Assembly (NCBI RefSeq): GCF_030499575.1
Contig: NZ_JASTLC010000001.1
Location: 1,984,001 to 2,048,000, forward strand
Reading direction: 5' to 3'
Length of the DNA: 64,000 nucleotides
Source: Streptomyces sp. DG2A-72
GTDB lineage: Bacteria > Actinomycetota > Actinomycetes > Streptomycetales > Streptomycetaceae
The notes under the pieces were generated by a model that searched no databases, had not been told where the DNA came from, and was given only the letters and a program-made list of their open reading frames with translations. Below are positions 1 to 8,024 of this stretch, in pieces (position 1 is the first letter of the stretch; each line of letters starts with the position of its first letter). A program made the translations under genes and the position numbers.

Positions 1-115
1 TCGCCTGGGCGGTGGTGCCGGGCGTCGTGCGCTGCGCGGTCTCCAGGGCGTGCAGCCGGCGCTTGATGTCGCGGAGCTCGGTCAGGAGGGTGTCGGGGCG
101 GTTGATCCTGGTCAC
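1..115 (-). CDS. Partial tail-module protein (N-terminus only)
   Basis: Only the first 38 codons lie in the window. The GTG start at 115 overlaps the TGA of the upstream tail gene as GTGA, so it is translationally coupled and belongs to the same operon. The visible part reads as a charged helix (TELRDIKRRLHALETAQR) followed by a Thr-rich stretch, as at the start of many trimeric fibre or spike proteins that open with a coiled coil. No family is recognised from this fragment; a short tail or fibre component is the guess from position. Confidence 0.6.
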   Translation of the reverse strand, partial: MTRINRPDTLLTELRDIKRRLHALETAQRTTPGTTAQA

Positions 116-1251
116 GGGATGCTCCTGTGCGTAGTGGGTGTCACGGTCAGCTGGACCTGTTCCTCGCCCGCGTCATTGCCCGGGGTGACCTCGATCCCGG
201 TGATCCGTACGTCGAACTGGGTGCCCTCGGGGAAGAAGACGTCCTTGATGACGACGGTGGCGTCGTCGCCCACCTGGTAGGAGCCGAGCACCGGGTCCAG
301 GTCGGCCCGCACGGTCAGCTCGGGCAGGACCACGGGGGCCGAGACGGCGGCGAGGGCCGAGCGGGCCTGGGAGGCCAGGAGGGCCGCGTCGGTGAGATGG
401 ACGTAGGAGACCTCGGTCTCGGTGAGCGGGCGTCCGGTGGCGCGGTCCTCGGCGACCGCGACGAGCTGGCTGTTCTCCCCCTCGCCCTGCTCGCCGAGGG
501 CGAAGACCCGGCTCGCGGTGGAGGCGCCGTCGACCGGCCAGGTGTAGCCGATCAGGTTGGCCCCGTACTCCCACACGTGCGGGGTGCCCTGCTGGCCGAG
601 GTGCGGGATGCCGACGCGCAGCCGGCGGACGGGGCGGCCGTCGGTGCCGTACGTCATGTCGAAGACGAAGTCGGGGCCGTTCTCCAGGCTCGCCAGCTCA
701 CGCAGGGCCTCGCCGGTGCTCTTGAGGTCGCTGCCGCGATAGACGAGGGTGCGGGTGATGCCGGAGCCGGCCGTGGACTCGGGGCGCACCCTGATGTCGC
801 CGCCGGGGTGCGCCTGGGCGGTGGCGACGAGGGCGCGGGCGATGTCGGACTGGTCTCGGTCGATGAAGGGCACGTCGGCCGAGGACAGATCGGTGGCGTC
901 CGGGTCGAAGTCGGCGGGCAGGACACGGCGGTGGTCGAAGTAGGAGAGGAAGCCGGCCGCCCCGACCTCCAGGTGCTGGTCGGCGGAGGTGTACTTGACG
1001 GTCCAGATCACCCCGCCCCATACGAGCACTCCGTCCCGCTCGACGTAGAGGGCGGTGCGTCCGGGCTCGGTGAGTTCCCGGGGGCGGTGCACGGTGACGC
1101 GCGGGTCGCCCAGGGGCAACCGGGCGCGGAACTCGCCGGCTTCGTTGAGTTCGCTGCTGAACGTGACGTCGTACAGCGGGAGTTCGTCGGTGACGGCGCC
1201 GGTGGCGAGGTCGGCGGTGTAGTAGGTGTAGCGGGTCGGGATGCGGGTCAC
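112..1251 (-). CDS. Phage minor tail / baseplate protein, Gp37-like
   Basis: 379 aa from a GTG start at 1251 that overlaps the previous gene's TGA (GTGA); the frame stays open further upstream but the coupled start fits best. The N-terminus (ADLATGAVTDELPLYDVTFS, then a Leu-Asn-Glu-Ala-Gly-Glu-Phe motif) and the later 'LVWGGVIWTVKY' strand look like the siphovirus ReqiPepy6 Gp37-like/minor tail family, which forms part of the tail tip. The C-terminus is beta-rich (ITGIEVTPGND). Position after a Dit-like protein and two receptor-type proteins supports a tail-tip role. Family assignment is by eye only. Confidence 0.6.
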   Translation of the reverse strand: MTRIPTRYTYYTADLATGAVTDELPLYDVTFSSELNEAGEFRARLPLGDPRVTVHRPRELTEPGRTALYVERDGVLVWGGVIWTVKYTSADQHLEVGAAGFLSYFDHRRVLPADFDPDATDLSSADVPFIDRDQSDIARALVATAQAHPGGDIRVRPESTAGSGITRTLVYRGSDLKSTGEALRELASLENGPDFVFDMTYGTDGRPVRRLRVGIPHLGQQGTPHVWEYGANLIGYTWPVDGASTASRVFALGEQGEGENSQLVAVAEDRATGRPLTETEVSYVHLTDAALLASQARSALAAVSAPVVLPELTVRADLDPVLGSYQVGDDATVVIKDVFFPEGTQFDVRITGIEVTPGNDAGEEQVQLTVTPTTHRSIP

Positions 1252-2252
1252 TGGTCCACCAGCCAGGTGGTGTTGAGGTAGATCAACTGGGTGGCCGGCA
1301 ACTGGACGCCCTGAGCGAACAGCACCACGGTGCCGTCGGTGCGGAGCATGAGTTCGAGCCCTCGTGTCACACCGCCCAGCGCGGTGTACCAGTGGTGCCC
1401 CACCGCCGGGCGGAAACCGGCCGGGACGGCGATCATGGAGATGGCGTTGGCCGAGAGGGCGACGGCGGTCTGCAGGGCGCCGCGCATGTGGACGGTGGCG
1501 CCGACCCGGCGTACGGCCGGTGTCTCGTTGTTGTACACGTTCCAGTTGGGAAGCAGGGGGAGGGTGACCCAGCCGGTGTCGTCGTTGACCGCCCGCCAGC
1601 CCGCCGAACTGTCGTACCACTCCAGATGGTTGGTGTCCCATCGGTGGATGTACATGCCGGTGTAGGGGTACGTGGGCCGGTTGGCCGCGCCCCAGACCCG
1701 CAGGATGCCGCCGGCTGCCGTGGTCCAGGGGCGCAGGTCCTCGATGTTGGCGTTGGCGACGGACGTGGCGTTCTTCGGAATCTTGATCCGGGCGAGCGGG
1801 AAGTGGTCGCCGGTCACCGCGGGGTCGGTGGGGGTGGCGGCGGCCGTTCCCTTGACGAGTTCGACGGTCATGGCGGTGGTGGCGTCGCCGTACTGTTCGT
1901 CCCGCTGCCGGGCGATGACCAGGTCGTTGCGCGGGTTGGCCGAGTCGGCGGGGTGCGTGCCGAGTACGTCGAGGAGCTTCTCCTGGTCGAGCGTGACGAG
2001 GTAGGCGCCGGTCGCGGTGGCGCTCGTCCCCTGGATCACGCCCTGGAAGGGGGCCACGGTGACCTTGCCGGACACCGTGGCGGTGGCCTGGACCCGGCCG
2101 GGGTCGCCGGTGGCCGCGCGGATGCCGCTGCGGGCCTGGACCGGTCCGGCCCCGGGTGCGGCGAGCACGCCGGTCGCGAGGCGGGCGTCCTCGGCGCTGA
2201 CGGCCCTGTTGGAGACCCAGCCGGAGTCTCGTTCTGGGATGGGCGTGCTCAT
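1248..2252 (-). CDS. Tail receptor-type protein, paralogue 2
   Basis: 334 aa, ATG at 2252 preceded by GAGGAGAG. The first ~45 residues (ERDSGWVSNRAVSAEDARLA, then TGVLAA) closely match the neighbouring gene at 2284-3369, and the two stay similar to about residue 190 (QGV-QGT motif, EKLLDVLGTHPADS, QYGDA, GDHFPLA-IKI). They differ afterwards: this one has a Trp/Tyr-rich C-terminus with 'EWYDSSAGWRAVNDDTGWV', typical of beta-sandwich tips of tail proteins. Inference: conserved attachment domain plus a variable binding head. No enzymatic motif is visible. Confidence 0.62.
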   Translation of the reverse strand: MSTPIPERDSGWVSNRAVSAEDARLATGVLAAPGAGPVQARSGIRAATGDPGRVQATATVSGKVTVAPFQGVIQGTSATATGAYLVTLDQEKLLDVLGTHPADSANPRNDLVIARQRDEQYGDATTAMTVELVKGTAAATPTDPAVTGDHFPLARIKIPKNATSVANANIEDLRPWTTAAGGILRVWGAANRPTYPYTGMYIHRWDTNHLEWYDSSAGWRAVNDDTGWVTLPLLPNWNVYNNETPAVRRVGATVHMRGALQTAVALSANAISMIAVPAGFRPAVGHHWYTALGGVTRGLELMLRTDGTVVLFAQGVQLPATQLIYLNTTWLVDQ

Positions 2253-2283
2253 GGGGATGTCTCTCCTCAGTGCCTCGGGGATG

Positions 2284-3369
2284 TCACGGAACGGGGAACG
2301 CCATCACACGCAGACCGGTGAAGGCCGCGGAGCCCGTCGGCACGGCCGCGGTGCCGGTCGTCATGCCGCCGCCCCGGCTGAGGGTCTGCTGCAGCACCCA
2401 GGGCCCCGTCGTCGCGGGGATCAGCTGGTGGCCGATCGTGACCGTGGTGGTGAGCTTCGTGTGTCCGCCGTGAAAAGTGGCACAGGTGAGGCCCGCTCCG
2501 TCCGGCCCGCGCACCACGTGGTCCCATCGCTCGTCGCCCGAGGTGGACACCATCACCTGCCCCGAGAAGGAGAGCATCCGAGGGTAGGGCGCCGCCGGGA
2601 CGGTCACCTGGTTGAAGACGAAGGAGTCGGCGCCCGCCGTGCCGGTCTGCGGCCAGCCCGCGTCGGCCGGGCCGAAGAACTGCACCGAGCCCGTGACCGC
2701 GGGGCGCCAGGCGCTGCCGACGCGTACGAGGTCGAGCCCGGTCTCCAGGTCGTACAGGCGTTGGCCCGTGTAGCCGTCGGCTGGGAGGTTCTCGTGGGTC
2801 TGCAGTGGCAGCATTCCGCCCGCGGCGACGGTGGACACACGCAGGTCCTTGATGTCGCCTCGGGCGATCGACCCAGCGTTCGCCCGGACGGTGATCGCGG
2901 CGAGCGGGATGTGGTCGCCGCGCACCGTGGGCGCGCCCGGCGTCGCCGCGGGGGCCCCGGCCACCACATGGACGAGCATGCCGTCGCTCGCGTCGCCGTA
3001 CTGCCGGTCGGTCTGCTGGGCCACGACGAGGGCGATGCGGGGGTAGGACGAGTCGGCGGGGGCCGCGGTCAGCACGTCGAGGGTCTTCTGCTGGGCGAGC
3101 GTGATCAGATACGCGCCCGCCGCGGTCCTCCGGGTGCCCTGGACGACGCCTTGGAAAGGGCGCACGGTCACGTTGCGGGACGGTGTGGCGGTCGCCTCGA
3201 CGGCGCCCGGGTTGCCGGGGCCCGGCTTGATTCCCGTACGGGCGGCGATCGGGTTGCCGGGGTCGGCGGACGCCGCGGCGAGCACACCGGTGGCGAGCCG
3301 GGCATCCTCGGCGTCGACGACACTGCCCGAGAGCCATCCGGAGTCACGTTCGAAGTTAGAGTCAGCCAT
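2284..3369 (-). CDS. Tail receptor-type protein, paralogue 1
   Basis: 361 aa from ATG 3369 (AGAAGGAA upstream); a longer open frame begins at 3429 but overlaps the previous gene and lacks a ribosome site. It opens MADSNFERDSGWLSGSVVDA and shares its N-terminal half with the gene at 1248-2252, which shows a tandem duplication. The C-terminal half after 'TGSVQFFGPADAGWPQTGT' is unrelated to that of the partner and looks beta-rich. Likely a tail-tip or receptor-binding protein; substrate unknown. Confidence 0.62.
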   Translation of the reverse strand: MADSNFERDSGWLSGSVVDAEDARLATGVLAAASADPGNPIAARTGIKPGPGNPGAVEATATPSRNVTVRPFQGVVQGTRRTAAGAYLITLAQQKTLDVLTAAPADSSYPRIALVVAQQTDRQYGDASDGMLVHVVAGAPAATPGAPTVRGDHIPLAAITVRANAGSIARGDIKDLRVSTVAAGGMLPLQTHENLPADGYTGQRLYDLETGLDLVRVGSAWRPAVTGSVQFFGPADAGWPQTGTAGADSFVFNQVTVPAAPYPRMLSFSGQVMVSTSGDERWDHVVRGPDGAGLTCATFHGGHTKLTTTVTIGHQLIPATTGPWVLQQTLSRGGGMTTGTAAVPTGSAAFTGLRVMAFPVP

Positions 3370-3407
3370 GCGGGTGCGTTCCTTCTGTAGCTCTTTTGGT
3401 GTGCGGG

Positions 3408-4265
3408 TCAGAGCCAGGCGTCGCGCCACTCGGCGGTCAGCCGGGCGGCCGGGGCGTAGTCGCGGGCGCGGAAGAGCACGGGCGTCGAGCCCGGCCGCAG
3501 CGGGAACCAGTCCGAGCCGGGCCGCAGCGCGGAGCGGCGGGAGGCGGTGCCCTGGAGGAGGACCGAGCGCGCGTCGGTGTCGATGACCAGGAACTCGCCT
3601 TCCTGGAGGGTGAGTTCGAAGGCGAGTTCCTCACCGGTCGCGGTGTTGGTGATCACCGGCTGGACACAGGGCCCGCCGATCCGCCAGACGGGCCAGGTGG
3701 GGACGGTGCCCTGGTTCTCCAGCAGCAGCCGGCCGCCGGAGGAGCCCGATCCGAAGTCCAGGGGGAAGGTGAGCGGAAAGACGACGCCACCGCTGGAGGA
3801 GGGCAGCGGGCAGGTACTGGAGTTGAGCCCGAACGAGTACCGCAGCGGATCCGGCGCGGTCATGGTGAGGGAGAACTCGAAGCCGGACTTGCGGTCGACG
3901 ATCTTCGTCTCGGCGGTGAGCCGGACCAACGCCCGCCGGGTGCGGTGCGGTTCGGTGACGACGAGCGGCGTGAGCGTACTGCCGTCGGCGAGTACGGCGG
4001 CCAGCCGGTCCTTGGCCGCTTCGCGGGCCGCCCGGCCGGGGACGACGGCGGTGCCCTCCAGGGTGATCACGCGAGAGCCCCGGTAGGAGGGGGCGTCGAA
4101 CGCGCCGTGCCGCTCGGGCCGGTCGGTCAGGGTGAGCCGGAGGGGCGGGGTGCCGGCCCAGCCCTGCTCGCTGGTGACCCACCATTCGACGCCGGAGTCG
4201 TCGACGGTGTTCCCGGCCCAGCCGTCCACCTCGAACACCGGCTGCTGGAGCTGCTGCCCGCTCAT
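3408..4265 (-). CDS. Siphovirus distal tail (Dit-like) protein
   Basis: 285 aa. The ATG at 4265 overlaps the tape-measure stop (ATGA), so the two are coupled. The N-terminal half has the features of Dit/phage tail domain proteins: 'YRGSRVITLEGTAVVPGRAA' followed by 'AKDRLAAVLADGSTLTPLVV' and 'VDRKSGFEFSLTMTAPDPLR'; the C-terminal half carries 'WPVWRIGGPC' and 'LQEGEFLVIDTD', as in SPP1 Dit-type galectin-like domains. Position directly after the tape measure is the usual place of dit. It should form the hub joining tail tube to tip proteins. Confidence 0.75.
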   Translation of the reverse strand: MSGQQLQQPVFEVDGWAGNTVDDSGVEWWVTSEQGWAGTPPLRLTLTDRPERHGAFDAPSYRGSRVITLEGTAVVPGRAAREAAKDRLAAVLADGSTLTPLVVTEPHRTRRALVRLTAETKIVDRKSGFEFSLTMTAPDPLRYSFGLNSSTCPLPSSSGGVVFPLTFPLDFGSGSSGGRLLLENQGTVPTWPVWRIGGPCVQPVITNTATGEELAFELTLQEGEFLVIDTDARSVLLQGTASRRSALRPGSDWFPLRPGSTPVLFRARDYAPAARLTAEWRDAWL

Positions 4266-5461
4266 CGCTTGGCCGCCCAGGCGAGTTCACGGGCGGTGAT
4301 ACGGCCGATCTCGTACTCGGACTGTCCGGGGCGGGGGTGGACGTTGACGGTGACCGGGGAGGCCGCGGTGGCGCCACCGGCACCGGCCCCCGAGCGGGCG
4401 GCGACTCCGGCGAGGCTGTAACCGGGTCCGATCGCACTCCGCGCGGTGGCGGTGGCGAGCCGCCCGGCGGCCCCCGCCACCCGGTTCCCGGCCCCCTCCA
4501 TGCCCAGCGCGAGACCTTCGCCGACGTCACCGCCGAAGCCCATCATCACCTTGGACGGCGACGAGATGCCGAGGATGCTGCGGATGGGCCCGGGAATGGT
4601 GTTGATGATGAAGTTCTTCACGGTGTTGAGAAGGGCCGAGGCCGAGTTCTTGATGCCGTTGATGAGCCCCATGATGAGGTCGCCGCCCAGACCCATCAGC
4701 CGGTCGGGCAGTTCGGCGAAGAAGCCCCAGATCTTCCCGGGTACCCCCCGTAGAAAGTCAACAATCGCGTTCCACTTGTCGACGATCCAGTCCCGCACCG
4801 TCCCGACCGCCTCTTTGATCCGGTCCCAGTGCTTCACGATCGCCAGCACGGCGATCCCCACCGGCCCGGTGAGAATCGCCACGAGCAACGGCCAGTTGGC
4901 CTTCAGCCAATTGACCACGCTCTTCCCGGCATCGACCAGCCAATTGATGGCGGCCGACGCCCCTTTCATGACCGTCCCCACCACCTGCCCGATAATCTTG
5001 AACGCCGCCTGCACGACGGCCTGCACGGTCTTCGACTGCATGGCCATGTCGATGAGCTTGGTGATGAGCGGCATGATGAGCGCGAGGATGGCACCGAGGA
5101 TGTTGGCCTTCATGGCGGTGTTGAGCCCGCGCTGGGCCGTGGTGGCCGTACGCAGCCCCTGACTGAACCGATTGAAGAACCCACCGCCCGACGCCGCGCT
5201 GCGGCCCGCCGACTGGACATCACGAGAGGCCCTGTTGGCAGCGGACCGCACCTGGTTGAGGCCGCTGCTCGCCTGGGTGGCCGAGGTCCTGAGGCGGCTT
5301 GTGGCCGTACTCGCCTGAGTCGCCGAGTTTCTGAGCCGGTCGACCGAACCACTGGCGCTGGTCGCCGCGCTCCGCAGCCGGCTGCCGGCCGTGCTCGTCT
5401 GGGTCATGGCGCTCCGGAAGCGGGTGAGCGCGCCCGTTGCCTGCACCAGTGCGGTTCTCAT
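4262..5461 (-). CDS. Short phage tail tape-measure protein
   Basis: 399 aa, ATG at 5461 after AGGAG. Residues 6-89 consist of six consecutive 14-residue units (for example TQTSTAGSRLRSAA, TQASTATSRLRTSA, TQASSGLNQVRSAA). Hydrophobic stretches follow (about 116-140 and 205-225), then the Trp-rich 'DWIVDKWNAIVDFLRGVPGK' segment and the typical C-terminal 'SPSKVMMGFGGDVGEGL'. These are hallmarks of tape-measure proteins, which set tail length and act in genome or effector delivery. At 399 aa it is short for the family, so the tail would be short. Upstream is the coiled-coil gene, downstream dit. Confidence 0.82.
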   Translation of the reverse strand: MRTALVQATGALTRFRSAMTQTSTAGSRLRSAATSASGSVDRLRNSATQASTATSRLRTSATQASSGLNQVRSAANRASRDVQSAGRSAASGGGFFNRFSQGLRTATTAQRGLNTAMKANILGAILALIMPLITKLIDMAMQSKTVQAVVQAAFKIIGQVVGTVMKGASAAINWLVDAGKSVVNWLKANWPLLVAILTGPVGIAVLAIVKHWDRIKEAVGTVRDWIVDKWNAIVDFLRGVPGKIWGFFAELPDRLMGLGGDLIMGLINGIKNSASALLNTVKNFIINTIPGPIRSILGISSPSKVMMGFGGDVGEGLALGMEGAGNRVAGAAGRLATATARSAIGPGYSLAGVAARSGAGAGGATAASPVTVNVHPRPGQSEYEIGRITARELAWAAKR

Positions 5462-5504
5462 GCTCGACTCCTGTAGGGCGGGCGGGGTGGACGGACCAAG
5501 GAAC

Positions 5505-6179
5505 TTATTTCTTCAACTGCCGTTCGATCGCGGCCATTTCATCGGCAAGGGCTGCCGTTTCGGGAACCGCGCCCTTCACCACGCGGACGAATTGCGCGAT
5601 GGTCTTTCTGAGTTGCTGTTCCTGCTGTTGCAGCCGGTGGACGCTCGGGAAAGGGGCGGAGCCCTTGACCCGGGCGAGATCCTCGCGCGGGTTCTTCTTG
5701 CCTCTCAGCTGATCGAACTGCTGCTTGGCCCACGCACGGTTCGCACTGATGTCCTTGCGCATGTCACCGATGCTCCGCGGCTTGTCCAGCCTCTCCTCCA
5801 CCGTGGCCAGCCGGTTCTTGGCCCTGGCGATCTCTTCCTTGGCTTTGTTGGCCTCTGCCAGGAGGTTCTCGGGCTTCTGATCCTTGACTTGCTTCCTCTC
5901 CTCCTCCGAGCGGAACCTGTTCAGGATGAATTCGTCGTACCTGTCCTGGAGTCCGAGCATCTTGATGGGGTCGAAGAAATTGAACTCGGCCTTCACCGCG
6001 TTGACCGCGATGTTGGCCACCACCCCTTCCACCTTTCCCGGCCCAAGGGCCAGCGCCACCTTTTCCGCTGTGGTGACCTCGATGAATTTCAGCAGGATGG
6101 GTTTCGACGCCTCCTTTTCAAGGGCGCTGATCCGCTGCTGCAACTGCTCGATCGGATTCGGTGGTGGAGGAGTGGCCAT
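5505..6179 (-). CDS. Coiled-coil protein of the tail module, function unknown
   Basis: 224 aa, ATG at 6179, stop TAA at 5505. Charged and helical: an N-terminal heptad stretch (EQLQQRISALEKEA), a hydrophobic middle (VEGVVANIAVNAVKAEFNFF) and long coiled coils at about 95-140 and 165-224. It sits between the GT chaperone reading frame and the tape measure, a place normally taken by no gene or by part of the tape measure itself. It might be a tape-measure partner or a chaperone. No known family is recognised. Its Lys content is higher than that of its neighbours. Confidence 0.6.
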   Translation of the reverse strand: MATPPPPNPIEQLQQRISALEKEASKPILLKFIEVTTAEKVALALGPGKVEGVVANIAVNAVKAEFNFFDPIKMLGLQDRYDEFILNRFRSEEERKQVKDQKPENLLAEANKAKEEIARAKNRLATVEERLDKPRSIGDMRKDISANRAWAKQQFDQLRGKKNPREDLARVKGSAPFPSVHRLQQQEQQLRKTIAQFVRVVKGAVPETAALADEMAAIERQLKK

Positions 6180-6206
6180 CTTCAGTCTTCTCTCGTGGAA
6201 GGCGTC

Positions 6207-6916
6207 TCAGGGCGAGCCGAGAAACGCCACGATCTCGGCCGCGGTCGCGGAACGTTCCTCTCCGGCGGCCGACAGGCCGGCGGCCGAGGCGCCCGCAGCC
6301 GAGTCGGGTCCGCCCGGTCGCGGCACCGGCTCCGGATAAGGCGCCGGCTCCGTGTCCTCGTCCCGGTTGGCCGTCGCGAACATCCAGTTGGCGACCGCGA
6401 GATGGTCGACGACCGCCGCCAGCAGATGATCCGTGACCGTCCAGTCCGCCTGTTCGCCATGGACGGCCCGGGCGAAGGACGAGTCGGCGGGCAGGTGTTC
6501 GGTCAGGACGCGCAGGCGGCGGGAGGAGAGGTGGCCCCGGTGCCAGTCGAGGAGGTCGACACCGTAGTGGCGGAGCAGGTCCGCCTCCAGGGCCTCGGCG
6601 TGCTCGTCGACCAGCGCGCCGAGGCTCAGCCTTCCCCCAGCGTCATGCCCGTCTCGTTGCCGTACGCCTCCAGGATCGCGGAGACGTCCTGGACGCTGAT
6701 GTCGTACTTGCCCAGCCGCTCGAACTGCTCGGGCCCGAGCAGCAGCGCCAGCAGGCCGTCGATGTCGTTGTCGTCCAGCGCCGCGATCTGCTTGGCGATG
6801 CTGCGCGGGAACTCGGTCGGCAGGTGGAACACATCGCTGTCCACCTCGAACTCCCAGTCCTTCCCGAGGGTTTCGAGACGCTGGGCACGGGCGGCGTTGA
6901 CGTTGAAACGGGCCAT
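6207..6916 (-). CDS. Tail assembly chaperone G-T fusion made by -1 frameshift
   Basis: A second reading frame, -1 relative to the gene at 6626-6916, runs open from before its stop to a TGA at 6207. It encodes about 140 residues: SLGALVDEHAEALEADLLRH, a YGVDLLDW motif, 'LRVLTEHLPADS', a long helix 'DHLLAAVVDHLAVANWMFAT' and an acidic, Ala-rich tail. It has no usable start codon of its own (first in-frame Met is about 70 codons in), so expression must come from frameshifting, as for lambda G/GT and most siphophage chaperones that coat the tape measure. The GT-type 'LLRHYGVDLLDW' motif is common in actinophages. Confidence 0.75.
6626..6916 (-). CDS. Tail assembly chaperone G (unshifted product)
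   Basis: 96 aa, ATG at 6916 after AGGAG (GCTAGGAGCCCTACGCGCC). Sequence includes 'EFEVDSDVFHLPTEFPRSIA', 'LDDNDIDGLLALLLGPEQFE' and a short helix ending TLGEG. Such small acidic helical proteins just downstream of the major tail protein are tail assembly chaperones. It ends with TGA at 6626; the last codons contain the slippery run described separately, giving a minor extended product. A frame open upstream to 7654 is an artefact overlapping the major tail gene. Confidence 0.75.
   Translation of the reverse strand: MARFNVNAARAQRLETLGKDWEFEVDSDVFHLPTEFPRSIAKQIAALDDNDIDGLLALLLGPEQFERLGKYDISVQDVSAILEAYGNETGMTLGEG
6632..6638 (-). other. Candidate -1 programmed frameshift site GGGGGAA
   Basis: On the minus strand the last codons of the G gene read ATG ACG CTG GGG GAA GGC TGA. 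The heptamer G GGG GAA lets the glycine tRNA slip back one base on five Gs; the -1 frame (GGG GGA AGG CTG AGC) then continues into the T part. It lies four codons before the zero-frame stop, a typical spacing. GGG-rich slippery runs are usual in actinophage tail chaperones. Efficiency and any stimulatory structure cannot be judged here. Confidence 0.7.
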
Positions 6917-6954
6917 GGCGCGTAGGGCTCCTAGCTGGAAAGAAGGGGAATCGG

Positions 6955-7530
6955 TCAGGCCGCGCTGAAGCTCGGGTCCTTCATCAGGAACGTCGCCAGC
7001 GGCGCGTCGTCCACCGTCGCCAGCGCCGTGAAGGTGACGCCCAGCTTCACGGGGGCCGTACGGACGAGGGCGATCTCCTCCGTCTCGGTCACCTGACCAC
7101 GGGCGACGATCATGCGATACGTCACCTCGTCCCCGTCGGCGAACTCCAGCCCGAGCATCCGCTCGTCGAACTTCGGCTCGGCCGCCATCTCGTACTTGTA
7201 GAGGCCGGACCCGGTCGCCGTCTCCTTCACCTGCCCGCCGCCGAAGAAGAACGGCAGGGTGTCCTCGTTCAGCTGAAGCAGCTGGAACTTGAAACTGAGG
7301 TCGCGGTCGGAGTAGACGAACCTCGCCGAGCTGACGCTCTGCCAGGTGTCCACGGGGTCCAGCTTGTCCTTCTTGGAGATCTTGACCCCGTCGGTGGTGG
7401 TGTAGCCGAGGTCCTTCCACTCGGCACCCCACGCCGCACCGGTGTCGGCGGGCGGTGCGGTGGCGAGCGGGGCGATGAGGACCCGGCCACTGCCCGCGAC
7501 CCGGATCTCCTTGGCGTTCGTTCCGGCCAT
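6955..7530 (-). CDS. Major tail (tube) protein
   Basis: 191 aa from ATG 7530, with AAGGAG 7 nt upstream; a start at 7557 is possible but has no ribosome site. Typical actinophage tail tube features: 'RVLIAPLATAPPADTGAAWG', 'EWKDLGYTTTDGVKI', 'DPVDTWQSVSSARFVYSDRD', a central beta region and 'VKLGVTFTALAT' near the C-terminus. It lies between the tail terminator and the chaperone pair, as expected. It should polymerise into the tail tube; no sheath gene accompanies it, so the tail is non-contractile. Confidence 0.8.
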   Translation of the reverse strand: MAGTNAKEIRVAGSGRVLIAPLATAPPADTGAAWGAEWKDLGYTTTDGVKISKKDKLDPVDTWQSVSSARFVYSDRDLSFKFQLLQLNEDTLPFFFGGGQVKETATGSGLYKYEMAAEPKFDERMLGLEFADGDEVTYRMIVARGQVTETEEIALVRTAPVKLGVTFTALATVDDAPLATFLMKDPSFSAA

Positions 7531-7616
7531 CACTGCTCCTTGGTGGGAGATGGACATGACGTGCTACGGATGTGGTGCGCACCAGGCGCTGAGGGGACGT
7601 ACGAGAGGGAACCGGC

Positions 7617-8024
7617 TCAGGCCGGGCGGACCACCAGCCGGGTGGTCGAGACATAGCGGTTGGCGGTGGCGTGCCGATAGTCGGGCAGCCAGCGCGGCCC
7701 GTCCTCCTCGACGACGTCCACGACGGTCGCCGCGCCGTGCACCGCGCCCCTGAGCTGGAGCATCAGAGCGCGGGCGACGAGGGAGACGGTATGGGCCGCG
7801 GCCTTGGACGGCCCGTACACCTCAAGATCGACCAGTGGATTGTCGAGCCGGGGATCCTCCGCCCAGGCCCCGCCGACCCGGGAGACCAGCACGGCACGCT
7901 GCGAGCCGTCGAACCCGGAGGGCGGCTGGACGTCCACAAGGACACCGGCCAGCTCACTACGGTCCTTCAGGAGATCGACGACCAGCTGCTCCACGTCCGG
8001 AAAGGTGACGTACGGCTCGCTCAT
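7617..8024 (-). CDS. Tail terminator / tail completion protein
   Basis: 135 aa, ATG 8024 overlapping the upstream stop (ATGA). 'FPDVEQLVVDLLKD' at the start, 'VLVSRVGGAWAEDPRLDNPL' and 'DLEVYG.S...A' in the middle, and 'WLPDY....NRYVSTTRLVV' at the end form the pattern seen in siphovirus tail terminator and head-tail joining proteins encoded just before the major tail gene. In a headless module this protein would cap the tube. Assignment from motif pattern and position. Confidence 0.65.
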   Translation of the reverse strand: MSEPYVTFPDVEQLVVDLLKDRSELAGVLVDVQPPSGFDGSQRAVLVSRVGGAWAEDPRLDNPLVDLEVYGPSKAAAHTVSLVARALMLQLRGAVHGAATVVDVVEEDGPRWLPDYRHATANRYVSTTRLVVRPA

